Positions 1-12,156 are shown, numbered from the stretch's first letter. The stretch is DNA of 64,000 nt from Dryas octopetala (GCA_963921425.1 OY992838.1:8990001-9054000); one strand, 5' to 3'. Made by a program: numbers and translations. Notes: generated by a model from the letters alone, not told the origin.

Positions 1-179
1 ATGACAACGATGATGGTGGTGATGATGACGAAGAGCAAGACAATGACGAAGACGACGATGAAGGTGAGGACAACGATGACGAAGAAGTTGTAGAAGAGGA
101 GGAACCCGAGGATGAAGAAGAGGACGAACCGGAGGATGAAGAAGAGAGCCTTCAGCCCCCGAAGAAGAGGAAGAAGTGA
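1..179 (+). CDS. 3' end of a gene for an Asp/Glu-rich protein (partial)
   Basis: The frame starting at base 3 is open to the TGA at 177-179. It encodes about 58 residues, nearly all Asp, Glu, Asn or Gly, followed by a short basic ending PPKKRKK that looks like an SV40-type nuclear localisation signal. The 5' part lies outside the window. Acidic tails ending in a basic patch are common in plant nuclear chaperone-like or unnamed proteins, and the tail alone does not identify the family. The bias is not a simple codon repeat: GAT, GAC, GAA and GAG are mixed, which supports real coding selection. No domain can be named. Confidence 0.6.
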   Translation, partial: DNDDGGDDDEEQDNDEDDDEGEDNDDEEVVEEEEPEDEEEDEPEDEEESLQPPKKRKK

Positions 180-1539
180 AAGAAGCTTTTTTTCTCATCA
201 TGCCAACTATACAATGACGCTATTTTAACTTTGTACCCTATTAAAGGGGAAAGCTTCTGTGCCAGAACAGTTTAAGCTAATTTTGTTGTATTTCGTAGAC
301 ATTTTATGGTCTAATTAAATAACACAAAAAACAAGAAAAAGAAGAAAAAAGGAAAAAATGCAACAAAACAATCTCTTCTGAAATTTCAAATGTGAAAAAG
401 AAATTACAAGAATAAATCACCAAGGTTGTAGTATTTTGCAAGTGAAAATATGAAAAAAAAAATTAAAAAAAGTTAGGTGATTTATTCCACATTTGATTAA
501 TATTGCTTTTGTTTATTTGAACTTAATTAAATAAAAATAATAAGATACACAATAATTGAGTTCGAATAAAAAAAACAAAAGCAATACTAATCAATTAACT
601 ACAAATTAAAACTCATGTCACCCATAATCATAAAGATCAACTATTCAAATGATGTTGCAGGGTTTGAGTTAGGTGATATTTAATTTTAAATGTAATATTC
701 ACGAGAAGACTAAAATAGTCGAGGAGAAAAAATATATATTTACAAGTGACACACATTGGTATTTTACAAATTATATTGTTTTTTTTTTTTTTTTTTAAGG
801 TTTGGAGGGGCCATGGCCCCTCTTAGACCTTTATATGTTCCGCTCCTAGTTACATAGTCCTGTATGGTCCATGCAGTCTTACTTTTTGAATAAGTGCGTA
901 CTTCACCATACCTGTCCAGTAGAAAACAAAAGAGAAAAACATTTGTTGAAGGAGGCGCAAGAATACTCAAAGAAACATCTACAAAGAAAATAAACAAATC
1001 ATAATTTATCATGTACTACTAAACTGTGGCCCTGGTACATAGGTAATTGATGATGGATTAGATTCAAAATAACCAGTTTGGGTTGAAATATAAACCATTA
1101 GAAGTTTAGTGGCCAAAAAAAAAAAAAAAAAACCATTAGAAGTTTAGGTGTTACCACTTTTACACGGCATCAATACCCATGGCCAGTAGCAAAAATTAAG
1201 GGCAAGATTTGGGGATCAAGGTGGGTGGCAAGGAGAGGGGTACAAAATTCCACTCACACAAAAAACTGTCATGTTTTAAGGTAGAAGGGACAACACAAAA
1301 ATAACAGTTTAAACCAAAGAATTTCTTCTTTCCTTGCATGGAAGACACTATTCCTACAAAAGATGACCAATCATAGGATGCCTTTCAATGAACCAGAATA
1401 GTAAAGTTTTGACTTTATTTGAGTGAAAAAGTTGGGGTTATACACAGGACTACTAAAAGAGTTTCAAGCATGTATTGTGAAGAGACAACTATCCAAATGG
1501 TTAACTTACAATTGGCAGAAAGACCGTTGTAGCATCAAA
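180..1539. other. Intergenic region between two convergent genes
   Basis: This AT-rich DNA holds the 3' UTR of the acidic-tail gene and, from the other side, that of the ATG14-like gene. At 777-797 a T-run is followed by the perfect palindrome GGGGCCATGGCCCC; on the minus strand this reads as a sequence ending in poly(A), as at the 3' end of a retroposed copy. A second A-run lies at 1114-1131. No gene was found. Confidence 0.5.
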
Positions 1540-4500
1540 TCATTTCTTTGTGGCATCGATGATCATGGCTCGAGTCCAATGCTCAATATCTTCACATTGC
1601 GATGGTGGAGGAGGAAAAGTTGGATGTTCCACAAGATCCCATCCTTCAATAAGGGATTCATTTTTCCCAGAATCAGACAACTCGGTGGAACCGAGAAAGC
1701 TGGTGGCATAATTAGGAAGGTTATTTTCACCAAAGTTTTTCTGCAAGGCAGAAGAAAATGTATGAAAATCAAGTACAGTTTTCATGCATGCAAAGAACAG
1801 CAGCTTACTGATTTAACAATTACCAAATTATTTCTTATTTCTATATATGCAAAAAGGTGTAAATAATGATATCAACCAACTCCTAACTCAAATAAAACCC
1901 AAGACATAAACACACAGTACTGAAACTAACTCAAATAAAACCCAAGACATAAACACACAGTACTGAAACTATGTAACAAGACCATTCCTACAGTAACAAT
2001 TATAGGCCTTTTATGTATAAGTATGCATTTAGATTTAGGCACCAACGAAGATTCTGCAGTTGTTTATGTCCCTTGTTGGACCACATCATGTCAATGCACA
2101 GCTCATTAACAGCATGTGCCAACAGCTGACAATAAAGATTTTACAATCATGGCTAGCAAAGAAAAAGTGGGAAAGATAGAATCATAATGAGAGAAGAAAA
2201 AGGAAGAATAACAGTATGGTTATGAATAGGAAAATGAGGAATATCCTTAAGAAGCCACAGCAGAGCAACAATACACTGTGTAAATATGTAATAGTGTAAA
2301 CCTATGACATTGTTGATTAACTCAGGGAAAAATGTCCGTTAGCTTAAAAAAACCCAAATCTCCTAACAAAACAGAGTGGAAGCCCAAGCATATACCGTCA
2401 TTGTCATTGCATGTGCACTATCCAGTAGAGTGGTTGACGATATGGCAGAATTCACATTCCATACAGATTTGTTTAATTGTTGAACTTGCTTACATGACCT
2501 GAAAGTTAAAAGAGGAAATTCCAATGAATGTTTATCTATCTTCCATGGCATGTCAGTAAAGTAGAGTTCTTCAACAAGAAATTGAGTATTATGAAGACAT
2601 TTTCCAGTCCAGGTAAAAACATGCAGATATTTCAATATACATAATATACTAATAAACTAAGAGTCTAGTACAGTTCAGAATTTTAGAATAACAGCAATAT
2701 ATGTGTTTCTTGTACCAAAATCATTCTTCCAAAACTCAGCACACATGACTTTAAATCCATTTTCCATTGTTAACATTTGGATATTAAAAAGAAGACAAAT
2801 GCCTTCAGTAAGAAAATACAAATGAGCAACCTTTGCTAAAGGAATATAAGAAAATACTTAATTTTATGCTCCATTCACTCAACATTGAATCTAATATCTA
2901 GATCCCAGATGGCATCAGTACACTGTCCCATAAGACCATTTCAAAATTATGCAACTTGAAAGAATGATCATGCTTTGTTCATGATCCAGGTTCTAGGACT
3001 TGAGCCTTCCAACTGAAAGGTTAAAAAGTGTATTACCAATAAATTTGTGTTCTGTTTGACAAGGGATAGCTTTGGCTATTTAGAGGATACCTTAATTTTG
3101 TCGTTCACCTCTAACAGTCTTTTTCTTTATTTGGGGGGCTAAAATTCCATCACAGAAAGTTATCAGAGAAATTAGGATCTATTATGACCATGGGGGTGAA
3201 GGTGTAGCGAGATTAAATCAATGACTCAGATGATTCTTGTGTTTCCCTGAAACAATGCCATCACAATTTTTCAAAGTTTTTGATCACCTTCCCATTGTCA
3301 TGCCAATGCATTAGAATAATGTAACATTCCATGCAGTACCAACTTCACTATCGATAAATGTTGTGCTGAACAACTTATGCAAAGTCTATCTGTTGTTCAA
3401 GCTTTGTACCATTGGTACTTCAAGCACCTATGTGACATATTTCAAAATGTAATCCTATTCGGTACCACAGCATAGCTAATGGCTCAGTTAAGAACCCAAC
3501 AATGAAGCACTTAACAGTCTAATTTAGCTGTTACATATAGCATGTTTTAGTTAAAACAACCACAATGATCTACTTTGGAAGAAAATACTCCCTCAGAACT
3601 TCATGTTTGCCCAAAAACTGTTAATAACATTTAGAAAACAATCAACCCAAAGTTACTTTACCCCTTTTTACTTTTCATGGTAGATTGGCTAAACCAAGGA
3701 AAAATAAAAAAGAAATCGCATTGCAATATATTTTTATTGATTGCAGGTATTACTTCAGTTATGCATAGTAGAACTGACATGAAGGTGCACAGAACATAAT
3801 TCACAAAGGAAGCTGTGGGACAACGTACCTTGAACAAGCCATTTTTAAAGAAAAAACTGAATGAACTTCCTTGGAAGAAGATAATGTGGCCAACAATTTT
3901 GCAAATGCTTCGAAGGTAGATGCTTCAGAAGGGACATCTAAGCATAGTGAGTTGTAACAGTATGCTGTAATGCATGCCACACTTTTCTTGAGAAGTGAAA
4001 TCCCTCTCTGCAAATCTTTGTGCGTTTCAGCAGAATGTGTAGAAGCGGAAGAATAATTAAAGCTACTACTTCCAGAAGAATCCAGACGGGGTTTCCTCAC
4101 AGATTCTATTGAAGCAACACCAAAATTACTTGAGCTTCTGTCAGACCATGAATTTTCCCCACTAGCAGAGCAATAATTTTGGCGTGGTATAAAGAGGGGA
4201 TATTCATTGCTGCAATAACATAAATTTTTTCAGTCAACAGGCTGAGAAATCCAATTCTGCCATGTCAAATAAATAATCTCCGGCCAAAGTACCTCCGAGA
4301 AGAAGGACAGGCATCCCAATAAGAATCTCTTTGCCATATCCGGGAGCAAGAACCCTGAAGTAAGACATACCCAAATAAGACAAATACATGTCAAGAGAAT
4401 CCACAAATACCACATGAAAAGCTTATTGGTTAATCTTAATGAAGCTCCAAATGTCTCTTCAGAGAAGAAAAAAAAAGCACACCTAAGGGAAAAGAAAAAT

Positions 4501-7481
4501 AAAAAGCTTTCACTGGAAGATGTTCCTGGTGAAGGTAAGATTTTCTTACAAACCAAATGTTTATCCAAAATCATGAAAAACAAAATTACATATTATAAGC
4601 GAACAATGTACGCAATTTTATTTGATAAATATAAATACAATCATTTTCCTTACATATTTAAAACATTAAAAAACTTACGAAGATTGTAAACTACATTCTT
4701 TTCCCAATACTTCCTTATATTATATAATGATCATTAGTACTTTCAAACCCCTAAAGGAGTCAGTCCATAGTAAATCCAGATGCTCAGGAAAGATACAGCA
4801 CAAATAAAGATATTCAAACCATGGCCTTCAAGGGAAACTTTAAGCCATAAGGGTGAACAGTGCTTACCGCAAATCCTGAGTTATGAAGTGCTGGAGCAGC
4901 TAAGTTCTGAACAACAAGATTCAGGAGTTGAACCATGTATCTGTTCTCCAACCATAGTGATCAGTTATTAGTGTAAAACACAATATCCAAAGATAAACAT
5001 GATCCAACTGCATAGGATTTAACTAAGAGCATAACTTCAATACATAATATATACCCAAAGAGAAACAAAGCAATACTTCTCAGCAATTTAGTGGTGAAAT
5101 CTTAGTAAGATAATATAATAATATTATCCCGTACCACGATAGTATCCTGCTTATAAAGCATATTTGCATATATAACCTTAAAGAGAGATTACCCCAAAGA
5201 AGCAGCAAGCTCTTCTGATGAAACTGAGTGTGGATCTAGTCCTCGTGGTAAGCAGGCATTGCAAATTTGATCATATTGACCACCAGCTCCATCTTTCTTC
5301 TTCCCATCTACAATCACCTAAGAGAAAGAATGAACACAAAAAAGCTTGGAATTAAGCTACTCAAACCCCAATACTTGTATAAAGGTATTTTAAAAGTTAG
5401 TGATTATTCACAATCGCAGCCCTAAACTGTAGTGAAGCTTTAAATAAATAAAAAATAAAAAAAGGTGCAGCTTTAACTTTACATGTATGAGTCAGTCAAA
5501 AGTTTCAAGAAACGATCCTCAAGGTATATCAATCAAATATAATCAACAATTGAGTTCATAATACTTAATAGAAGACTTGTAGGTCATGAACATATATCAG
5601 TTACATTTAATTTTTAGTGCTTACCCGACGTTGGGGAAACAATTTGCATATTTGTTTTATAACCACTGACTGTTTATGGAGGCGTTCAGAGGTAATTGCC
5701 ATCTGCAATTCAGAGAATGTATCCATCATCAACCTTTTTGTTCAATTTTTTTTTTTTTAAAGTATCTGGATGAGAAGGGAAAAAAATACATGGAAGATAT
5801 AGATCTCCACCCTCAAAACAGCGGAACATCAAAGTGAAATAGACCAAAATAAAAATATACTTATCTTCAAATCTCCTGAGACAATAAAGATATACGTTTT
5901 TCATATATCTTCCTTTAATTATAACGCACAAAAGAAACAGCTATATTAAAGGAGCATAAATATGCCTTACATGTCCTAAGCTCTGAGTGCATATAAGGTT
6001 AGGATAGAACTTCTCCAGTTGTTCCACACGATTTTTTTCCAACTGCAAATAGAAAATTCAGAAGTCTATACATCTCAAAAATTGTATGATTGAATTGAAT
6101 GCAAATTTATTTTTTAACATAATATGTGGTACCATAGAAAGGGCCGATTCAAGCACCCCATATTTGACTTTTAGATCATAGGACGTCTTCTCAATCTTAG
6201 CCTTTCCTGTAAACTTCTCAATCAGTCTAACAAGTTCATATAAAACTAAACATGAATGAATTTCAATTTAAATGTATTTTGTAATAGGCATCCAACCTTG
6301 CACAAGCTGTTCTTTATTACGCCGGAGCTTTTCCCTTAACCTCACAAGCTTCTCATTTTGAAGCACTCTCCAACTTAGTTGATCATCTGCCTTACCCTGA
6401 CGAATGTGTACATTGGTATAAATAAATTAGCAGAATGCCTTAAAAAAATATGAAGAGCAGTTTGAAATCAGTTATCCAAAATTCGGATGATTGGATATAC
6501 TAAAATACACTGGAAAAGTAGCAATAATTGGTGAAAGAAAAAAAAAAAAACATACTCATGCACATGCCTAAGAATCAAAGTGAATTATCCCACTGAACTT
6601 TTATCACAATGGACATATTTCAATTATATTTGGTCACCCAAGATTTATTCAAGATTAAGTTACTCAATGAAGATGAATGAATAACCTTAACTTTTATAAA
6701 ATAAGCATCAATTTAATTGTTAAACACTACTGTGATAATTCCATGTTGCAAACCATATTCCTATATAGATTCTATATAGGGTCCATGACTCATCTTTGCA
6801 TCCTGGGTATATTTTTTTTTTAGTGAAACTCCCCTTGTCTCAAAACAGGCACCTTATTGGAACACTTCCAAATTTCAATCATGTCAAATTCCATAGGCAT
6901 TTGCAAACATTAAGCTGAGTAATACTGCAAATAACATTATCAATACAATACATAACATATTGTGAAAGACATATTTTATTGTACTTAACTTACAGGGCTC
7001 TAGCTCAATATTCTATTTGCACGTAGTGGAATGCAAGGAACACAAAATGAAACAACAGAAACGAGATACAACCTAAGTCCATCAAAGGCAGAAATAAACC
7101 TTTGTGACAAGCGCTTCACTCAATCTTGAATACAAGGAATCACGACGACTCTTCAGTGCCTTTAAGCAATTGTTATATTCATTTAATCTGAAAACACGCA
7201 TACGTGCATATAAGATTAAAGACATGTAAACATGCAAAAATTTAAAAAAATGCAATCTTTCTATAATGATTAGCATGGCTCGTAATATACACAATTAATT
7301 TGCAAAATTATTAAAAACATGTAGTTAGTCTATAATGATTTGAATAAGTTCATAATACCAACAAAAAATTGAAAAAGCATTAAGTTCAGATATCATACCT
7401 GTAATTGACACAAACAGTACAGATAGAAGCGAGATTCGAATTCTCACAAATAGCACAATTACTGGATTTCCTGTTCATCAT
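1540..7481 (-). CDS. ATG14: ATG14-like subunit of the autophagy PI3-kinase complex
   Basis: Twelve coding exons: 7399-7481, 7100-7187, 6297-6396, 6133-6206, 5971-6042, 5625-5702, 5193-5317, 4868-4940, 4293-4354, 3829-4209, 2396-2498, 1540-1740. All junctions are GT..AG and the phases agree, giving 479 residues. The N-terminus has two CxxC pairs (C9/C12 and C21/C24), as in the Atg14/Barkor N-terminus. Residues ~28-140 are charged and heptad-like (coiled coil). After it comes a third CxxC (C184/C187) and a conserved LGY...LL block typical of the UVRAG/Atg14 family, then a Ser-rich region and a C-terminal GWDLVEHP motif. Atg14 brings the VPS34-VPS15-ATG6 PI3-kinase to autophagosome initiation sites. 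Arabidopsis has ATG14a/b, once annotated 'DNA-directed RNA polymerase II protein'. The alternative, a plant UVRAG homologue, is less likely because no N-terminal C2 domain precedes the coiled coil. There are two adjacent ATGs, at 7481 and 7478. Confidence 0.8.
1877..1974. repeat. Two-copy tandem duplication in the last intron of the ATG14-like gene
   Basis: A unit of about 43 bp beginning AACTCAAATAAAACCC occurs twice in a row with essentially no differences. It lies in the intron between the last two coding exons and does not touch splice signals. The identity implies a recent slip or replication duplication. Confidence 0.85.
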
Positions 7482-7941
7482 TTGGCTTTCCTAATAAAAG
7501 ACAACACACTCCTCTAAGTCAGCCCCTCCGAAATAGCGAATGAATCTATACCCCATGTGTTTGCTATTACCGAAAATTTCTTATTAAAAATTCTAAAAAT
7601 TTGGCATTCACGTTCATGTTCCATGACAGTAAGGTTTCAAAGGTGGTCAAAAGAATTGAACAGAATTGAGCTGGAGCTGACAAGAAGGAAGAGGAAGAAT
7701 CGTAAAAGCAAGTCCATGAGAAATCAGATTCATACTGAAATTTCCGACTCAAAATTTGTTGTGAATTTGTGATGCAACCTACAACTTCAATTCCTCTAAT
7801 TTTTCCAAACTTTCTCAGCAAACAAACAAACAAACAAATTCATGAAAAATTAGAGAAAAAAGAAAACTTACGGGTAGCTACGGTGGCTGAGTCGTCGACG
7901 TGCAATCTATGTAACCAGGGTTTTGAATTTGCGCGCAAAAT
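7482..7941 (-). promoter_or_regulatory. 5' leader with intron of the ATG14-like gene
   Basis: Upstream of the ATG, an acceptor (TTAG at 7491-7494) and a strong donor (GTAAGTTT, starting at 7871) define a leader intron of about 380 bp. A non-coding first exon runs from about 7872 to 7941. The leader intron is inferred from splice signals only; transcript data would settle it. Confidence 0.55.
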
Positions 7942-8394
7942 TCTGTAATTTGAAGTGGACTCGGGATTTTTGGGAATTTTTCATTCTCATAATTTCATTA
8001 TGAGAGGGCGACGCCTCGACTTGGCGTTTGGCACATAAAATTGAGAAACGAAAAAATAATGTAATACTCCGGGCAAAAAAAAAAATAGAAAAAATAATGT
8101 AATAGTGTAATACTAATAATAATAATAATAATAGAGCAAATTACAATTTAGTGCTTAAATTTTACATGTTATTTTAACTTAGTATTTCAATTTTGAAAAC
8201 TTGCAAAAAAGTACTTTAACTTTCATTTTGTGTCAAAATAATACCTCCGTTAATTTTTCTGTCAAATAAACCGTTATCTGTTGACATGGCAGGAGTATTT
8301 TCGTCTTTTTTCTCAAATTTTTAAAATAATAATATTTTTTAAAAACTTTTGAATAAAAAAATTAAAATAAAAAAATTTCATAAAATAAAAAAAA

Positions 8395-9282
8395 AGGTAA
8401 ATTATAATTTAATACCTCAACTTTACCTCGGATTTCAAGTTAGTACCTCAAGTTTAAAAAGTTGCAATTTCATACCTCAACTTTCATTTTGTTTCAAGTT
8501 AATACCTCTGTTAGTCTTGCCGTCAAAAATGTCGTTATCTGATGACGTGGCACACCACTAAAGGCTTCATTTCAATTTAGTACCTCAACTTTACCATGTT
8601 TTTCAAGTTCATACCTCAAGTTTAAAAACTTGCAAATAAATAAATGTTTTTCAGTTTTTATTTCAACTTCACCCCAACTTTTGACCCATTAAATCTTCAC
8701 CAAAATCAACAATTTTATACGCATTTTGAAGTTATGAATCTCTTCTTTATAACCATATAGAAATAATTCAAAAAAGAGCTATGAAACGCGAAATAAGTAG
8801 TTACAAATTAGGCTATCCGAAATTGTCAATTTGTTTGGAAAGTTTGGCACTTTCGAGTAGTCTACTTTGTGACCAATTATCTTGGGTTTCATAACTCATT
8901 TTTGCATGATTTTTATATGGTTGTAAAAAGAAGATTCATAGCTTCAAAATGAGTATAAGATTGATAATTTTGGTAGAGATTTGATGGGTAAAAAACTGGG
9001 GTGAAGTTGAGATAAAAACTAAAAAACATTTATTTATTTGCAAGTTTTTGAACTTGAGATATGAACTTGAAAATTATGATAAAGTTAAGGTACTAAATTG
9101 AAATAAAGTCTTTTAGTAGTGTGCCACATCATCAGATAACGGCCTTTTTTACAGCAAGACTAACAGAGGTATTAACTTGAAACAAAATGAAAGTTGAGGC
9201 ATAAAATTGCAACTTTTTGAACTTGAGGTACTAACTTGAAATTCGAGGTAAAGTTGAGGTATTAAATTGTAATTTACCCTAA
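8395..9282. mobile_element. Foldback MITE inserted inside the outer element
   Basis: Two arms of about 390 bp (8395-8790 and 8893-9282) are near-perfect reverse complements around a roughly 100-bp spacer, so the whole element could fold into one hairpin. The ends are GGTAAATTATAATTTAATA and its complement. A-runs flank both sides (AAAAAAAAA left, AAAAAAAAC right), compatible with the 9-bp target duplication of Mutator-like elements, although poly(A) makes this weak. It carries no transposase. Its arms share the GTTATCTGATGACGTGGCA-like core with the outer element, so the two families are related. Confidence 0.75.
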
Positions 9283-9296
9283 AAAAAACATTTCCC

Positions 9297-9752
9297 CTTC
9301 CTTCCCCAGCCATGCCTTATGCCTCGTGCCCCCATCCCCCTCCTCTCCTCTCCCTAGCCAACCCCCACCCCTCCCCAGCCCGGCCCCCATCCTCCCCTCT
9401 CTCCCTGCTCGACCCACCCTCTGCCCGACCTACCCTCCCCCCCAGCCAGCCCCCAGCCCGACCCGCCCCTCCCCCCACCCCAGTCCCGTGCAAGCCCCAG
9501 CGTCGTCGCACCCCCAATCCCCAGCCCCCATTGTACCCCTCCCCCCAGCCTCAGCCCCTCTCATCCCCGCCCCCAGCCCTATCCCTTCCCCTTCCCGCCC
9601 CCACCCAGCCTTCCTCCAGCCATCCTCTCCCCTCTCCCTGCCCGACTCACCAGTCCCATCGCCCCTCCCCCCTCACCCCCCTTACCCAACCCTAACCCAA
9701 CCCTTTCACCCCTTACCCAAACCCCCGACCCTCGCCCTGCCCATCTCCCCCA
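9297..9752. repeat. C-rich low-complexity tract (CCCCAGCC-type)
   Basis: About 450 bp with extreme strand asymmetry: long runs of C on the plus strand with few G. It is built from loosely repeated CCCCAGCC and CCCTCCCC words. Proline-rich open frames exist in all plus frames, as expected for any C-rich stretch, and are not taken as genes. On the minus strand the many GGG runs could form G-quadruplexes. It sits between the inner MITE and the right arm of the outer element. Confidence 0.8.
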
Positions 9753-10007
9753 ATTTGTTTTTTAATTATTTTAAGAAATTTTTTTATTCAAAAGTTTTTA
9801 AAAATATTATTATTTTTTAAATTTGGGAAAAAAGACGAAAATACCCCTGCCACGTCAGCAGATAACGGTTTATTTGATAGAAAAACTAACGGCGGTACTA
9901 TTTTGACACAAAATAAAAGTTGAGGTACTTTTTTACAAGTTTTCAAAGTTGGGGTACTAAGTTGAACAACATGTAAAGTTGAAGTATTAAATTGTACCTA
10001 CCAATAT

Positions 10008-10098
10008 AATATAATACCTACCAAAAAATGATAATAATATAATACCTACCAAAAAATGATAATAATATAATACCTACCAAAAAATGATAATAATATAA
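10008..10098. repeat. Minisatellite, 28-bp unit, about 3.3 copies
   Basis: The unit AATATAATACCTACCAAAAA plus ATGATAAT repeats head to tail with virtually no variation, immediately outside the right end of the nested MITE. It probably grew after the insertion by slippage. Confidence 0.9.
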
Positions 10099-10187
10099 AT
10101 ATACATTAGTGTCCTGGACCTTGAAGTGGGCCGGGTTTTAAGTTCATACCAAGGCCCATTTTTGAGCCTAATAAATTTTCCCAAAGG

Positions 10188-10977
10188 GTAATTCTAAAAG
10201 TACCCCCTTGTTCCCTTTCTAAACCCACAACTTTTTTTCCTAAAGTTTTTCCAATTTTACCCCTCTAACCATCCAACACCTCTGATCTGGAGGCCTGGAA
10301 GGTTGTCGACCTTCCCTTGCACCATACTTGAGGGGGAAGGAGAGAAGGGGGAAGGGAAAGAGAGAAAGAGATGAGAGGAGGAGGGAAGGGAAGGCAACAC
10401 CAACCAATGGTGGGGCGGTGTTGGGTGGGGAGTTGTTGGGTTTTGGTGTTTCTTTTTCTTTTTTTATAGTTGAGGGGTAAAGCTGGAAAAATTTAGGGAG
10501 AAAATTAGAGAGTTTAGAAATGAAGGCTTGCTTGGGAAGCACTTTTTCTCAAGTATCACTTTCACTAGAAGCGCTTTTGTTATAAATTCATAGATTTTTT
10601 TGAAAAAAATTCAAGTGCTTCTTGTTAATATACTTGGAAGTCTAGGTTTTTGCTTAGTAGCACCTAGTAGGTGCTTCACCCGGAAGCGCTTCCAAATGCT
10701 TTTAGAACCTAAAAACGTTTTTTATTTTTTTGCCAAACATAAGCAACATCATTTTTGACTATTTGAAAGCACTTTTAAGTCTTTTAAAAGTACCGTCAAA
10801 TAAGCCCGAAATAAATAAGTCACTCGGAAGCGCTTCCAAGTGCTTTTAGAACCCAAAAACACTTTTTTTTGTCAAACATAAACAACATCATTTTTGACTA
10901 TTTGAAAGCACTTTTAAGCCTTTTAAAAGCACTATCAAATAAGCCCGAAATAAATAAATCATTTTAGAATTACTCGC
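10188..10977. mobile_element. Non-autonomous element with GTAATTCTAAAA terminal inverted repeats
   Basis: GGGTAATTCTAAAAG at the left is mirrored by TTTTAGAATTACTC at the right. The left third (10230-10505) is itself an imperfect inverted repeat built around AAAGTTTTTCCA/TTACCCCTC and encloses a purine-rich block. The right part contains GAAGCGCTTCC-type subterminal repeats common in plant hAT-like MITEs, including a 145-bp tandem duplication. There is no coding capacity. The boundaries are supported by short repeats only. Confidence 0.5.
10679..10955. repeat. 145-bp tandem duplication of a MITE segment
   Basis: The block beginning GGAAGCGCTTCCAA and ending AAGCCCGAAATAAATAA occurs at about 10683-10826 and again at 10829-10955. 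The copies differ by several substitutions and a small deletion in the T-run, so the duplication is not very recent. Confidence 0.8.
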
Positions 10978-11224
10978 TTGTATTATCAAAGTAGTAAGAA
11001 CAAGCCCATCTGAAGTACGGGATAAACTTAGGAGGCTAGTCCATGAATAAGCCCAAATCTAACATTGACTCAAATGGAGGTGTTGCTGTTTGCACTAAAG
11101 AAGTTAATTTCCACGAAATTAGTGAGGTGCTAGCCATCAAGTTTGGCCTCCATTAATGGAGGCTAGTAGCTGACCTGGCATGAAGGCCAGTGTCTTTTAC
11201 ATATCTATATATATATATATATAT

Positions 11225-11523
11225 GCTTTAAAATTAATTGATTAGTAAATTAATAAAAATTTTCAAAATTAAAAGTCATTTAGCCATTTAATTATAATAA
11301 CAACTATTTATATGTTTTTATCGAAAATAGTATTCGTCTATTTATTTGATCATAGCCAAATAACAAAATGATGTCCAATTTGGTTGATTTTTTGCAATGA
11401 TGATTTTTGAAGTAAAACCTAAATGATGAGTGGTTCAGATTATGAAATTAGGCATGTGATAAACTCAAAATGGTAGCTAGGTTCGTATTAACTTACTAAC
11501 CAATTAACTTTAGAGCATTCATG
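11225..11523. mobile_element. (TA)n-bounded MITE, copy 1 (diverged)
   Basis: The left end GCTTTAAAATTAATTGATTAG and the right end CTAACCAATTAACTTTAGAGC are inverted repeats. The interior has the family's TTTTATCGAAAATA and TTTGCAATGATGATTTTTGA blocks. A (TA)n tract lies directly to the left and ATATATATA to the right. This is the shortest and most diverged of three copies in the window. Confidence 0.65.
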
Positions 11524-11760
11524 ATATAAATATATATATACAGTTCGTTAGATAAGGTTGAAATGATGTTGACAGTAATACACTGGCTAAACAGTTTTCG
11601 ATTTGGCTGATTTTTTACAAGAGTGATCTTTGAATGATACCCTAAATTATGGACGGTTCCGATCATTTAAATTTGTTGCTGGGTAGTTAGATGAGCGGGG
11701 AATTCCCCGCTCTATGGTGAGCAAGTGATCATTTCTGTATGTATATATATATATATATAA

Positions 11761-12156
11761 GAATGCTCTAAAACTAATTAGTTAGTAAGTTAATACAAAA
11801 CTAACCACCATGTTGGGTTCACTGCACAATGTAATCTCAAAATCCAAACCGTTTATTTTTTAGGCCTTAATTCAAAGATCATTTTTGTAAAAAATCTCTA
11901 AAATCGGAAGTCATTTAGTCATTTGATTATAATAACAACTATTTCTATACTTTTATCGAAAATATTGATCGTCTATTTATTTGATCTTAATTAAATGACT
12001 ACATGATTTTCGATTTAGTTGATTTTTTGCAATGATGATCTTTGACATATGGCCTAAATAATTGATGGTTCAGATTATGAGATTAGTGATGTGGTGGGCC
12101 CAAAAACATGGTTAGTTTCTTATTAACTTGCTAACTGGTTAGCTTTAGAGCACTCC
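11761..12156. mobile_element. (TA)n-bounded MITE, copy 2
   Basis: The ends GAATGCTCTAAAACTAATTAG and CTAACTGGTTAGCTTTAGAGC are inverted repeats of about 60 bp. The element is about 395 bp and non-coding. A (TA)9 tract touches the left end and (TA)5 the right. Closely similar to the copy at 42529-42930. Confidence 0.75.

Larger units (their letters stand above)
8143..10004. mobile_element. Long-TIR MULE-type MITE (outer element of a nest)
   Basis: About 240 bp at 8143-8385 reappear as reverse complement at about 9763-10004, including the shared core CCGTTATCTG followed by TGACRTGGCA and a shared AAAACTTTTGAATAAAAAAA inner edge. Between the arms lie a second inverted-repeat element (8395-9282) and a C-rich tract. 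Long arms and lack of coding capacity fit a non-autonomous Mutator-like element. I could not fix a clear target duplication because both edges lie in AAT-rich repeats. Confidence 0.7.

Noticed and set aside
1423..1866. 147-codon plus-strand frame
   Set aside because: It is the shadow of the last ATG14 exon on the other strand plus flanking intron.
9670..9730. CCCTAAC-like words resembling plant telomere repeat
   Set aside because: Only one or two matching units inside a general C-rich tract; no array.
9312..9820. Two overlapping proline-rich open frames (127 and 164 codons)
   Set aside because: They come from C-rich low-complexity DNA; all plus frames are open and proline-rich, and no domain or start context is present.
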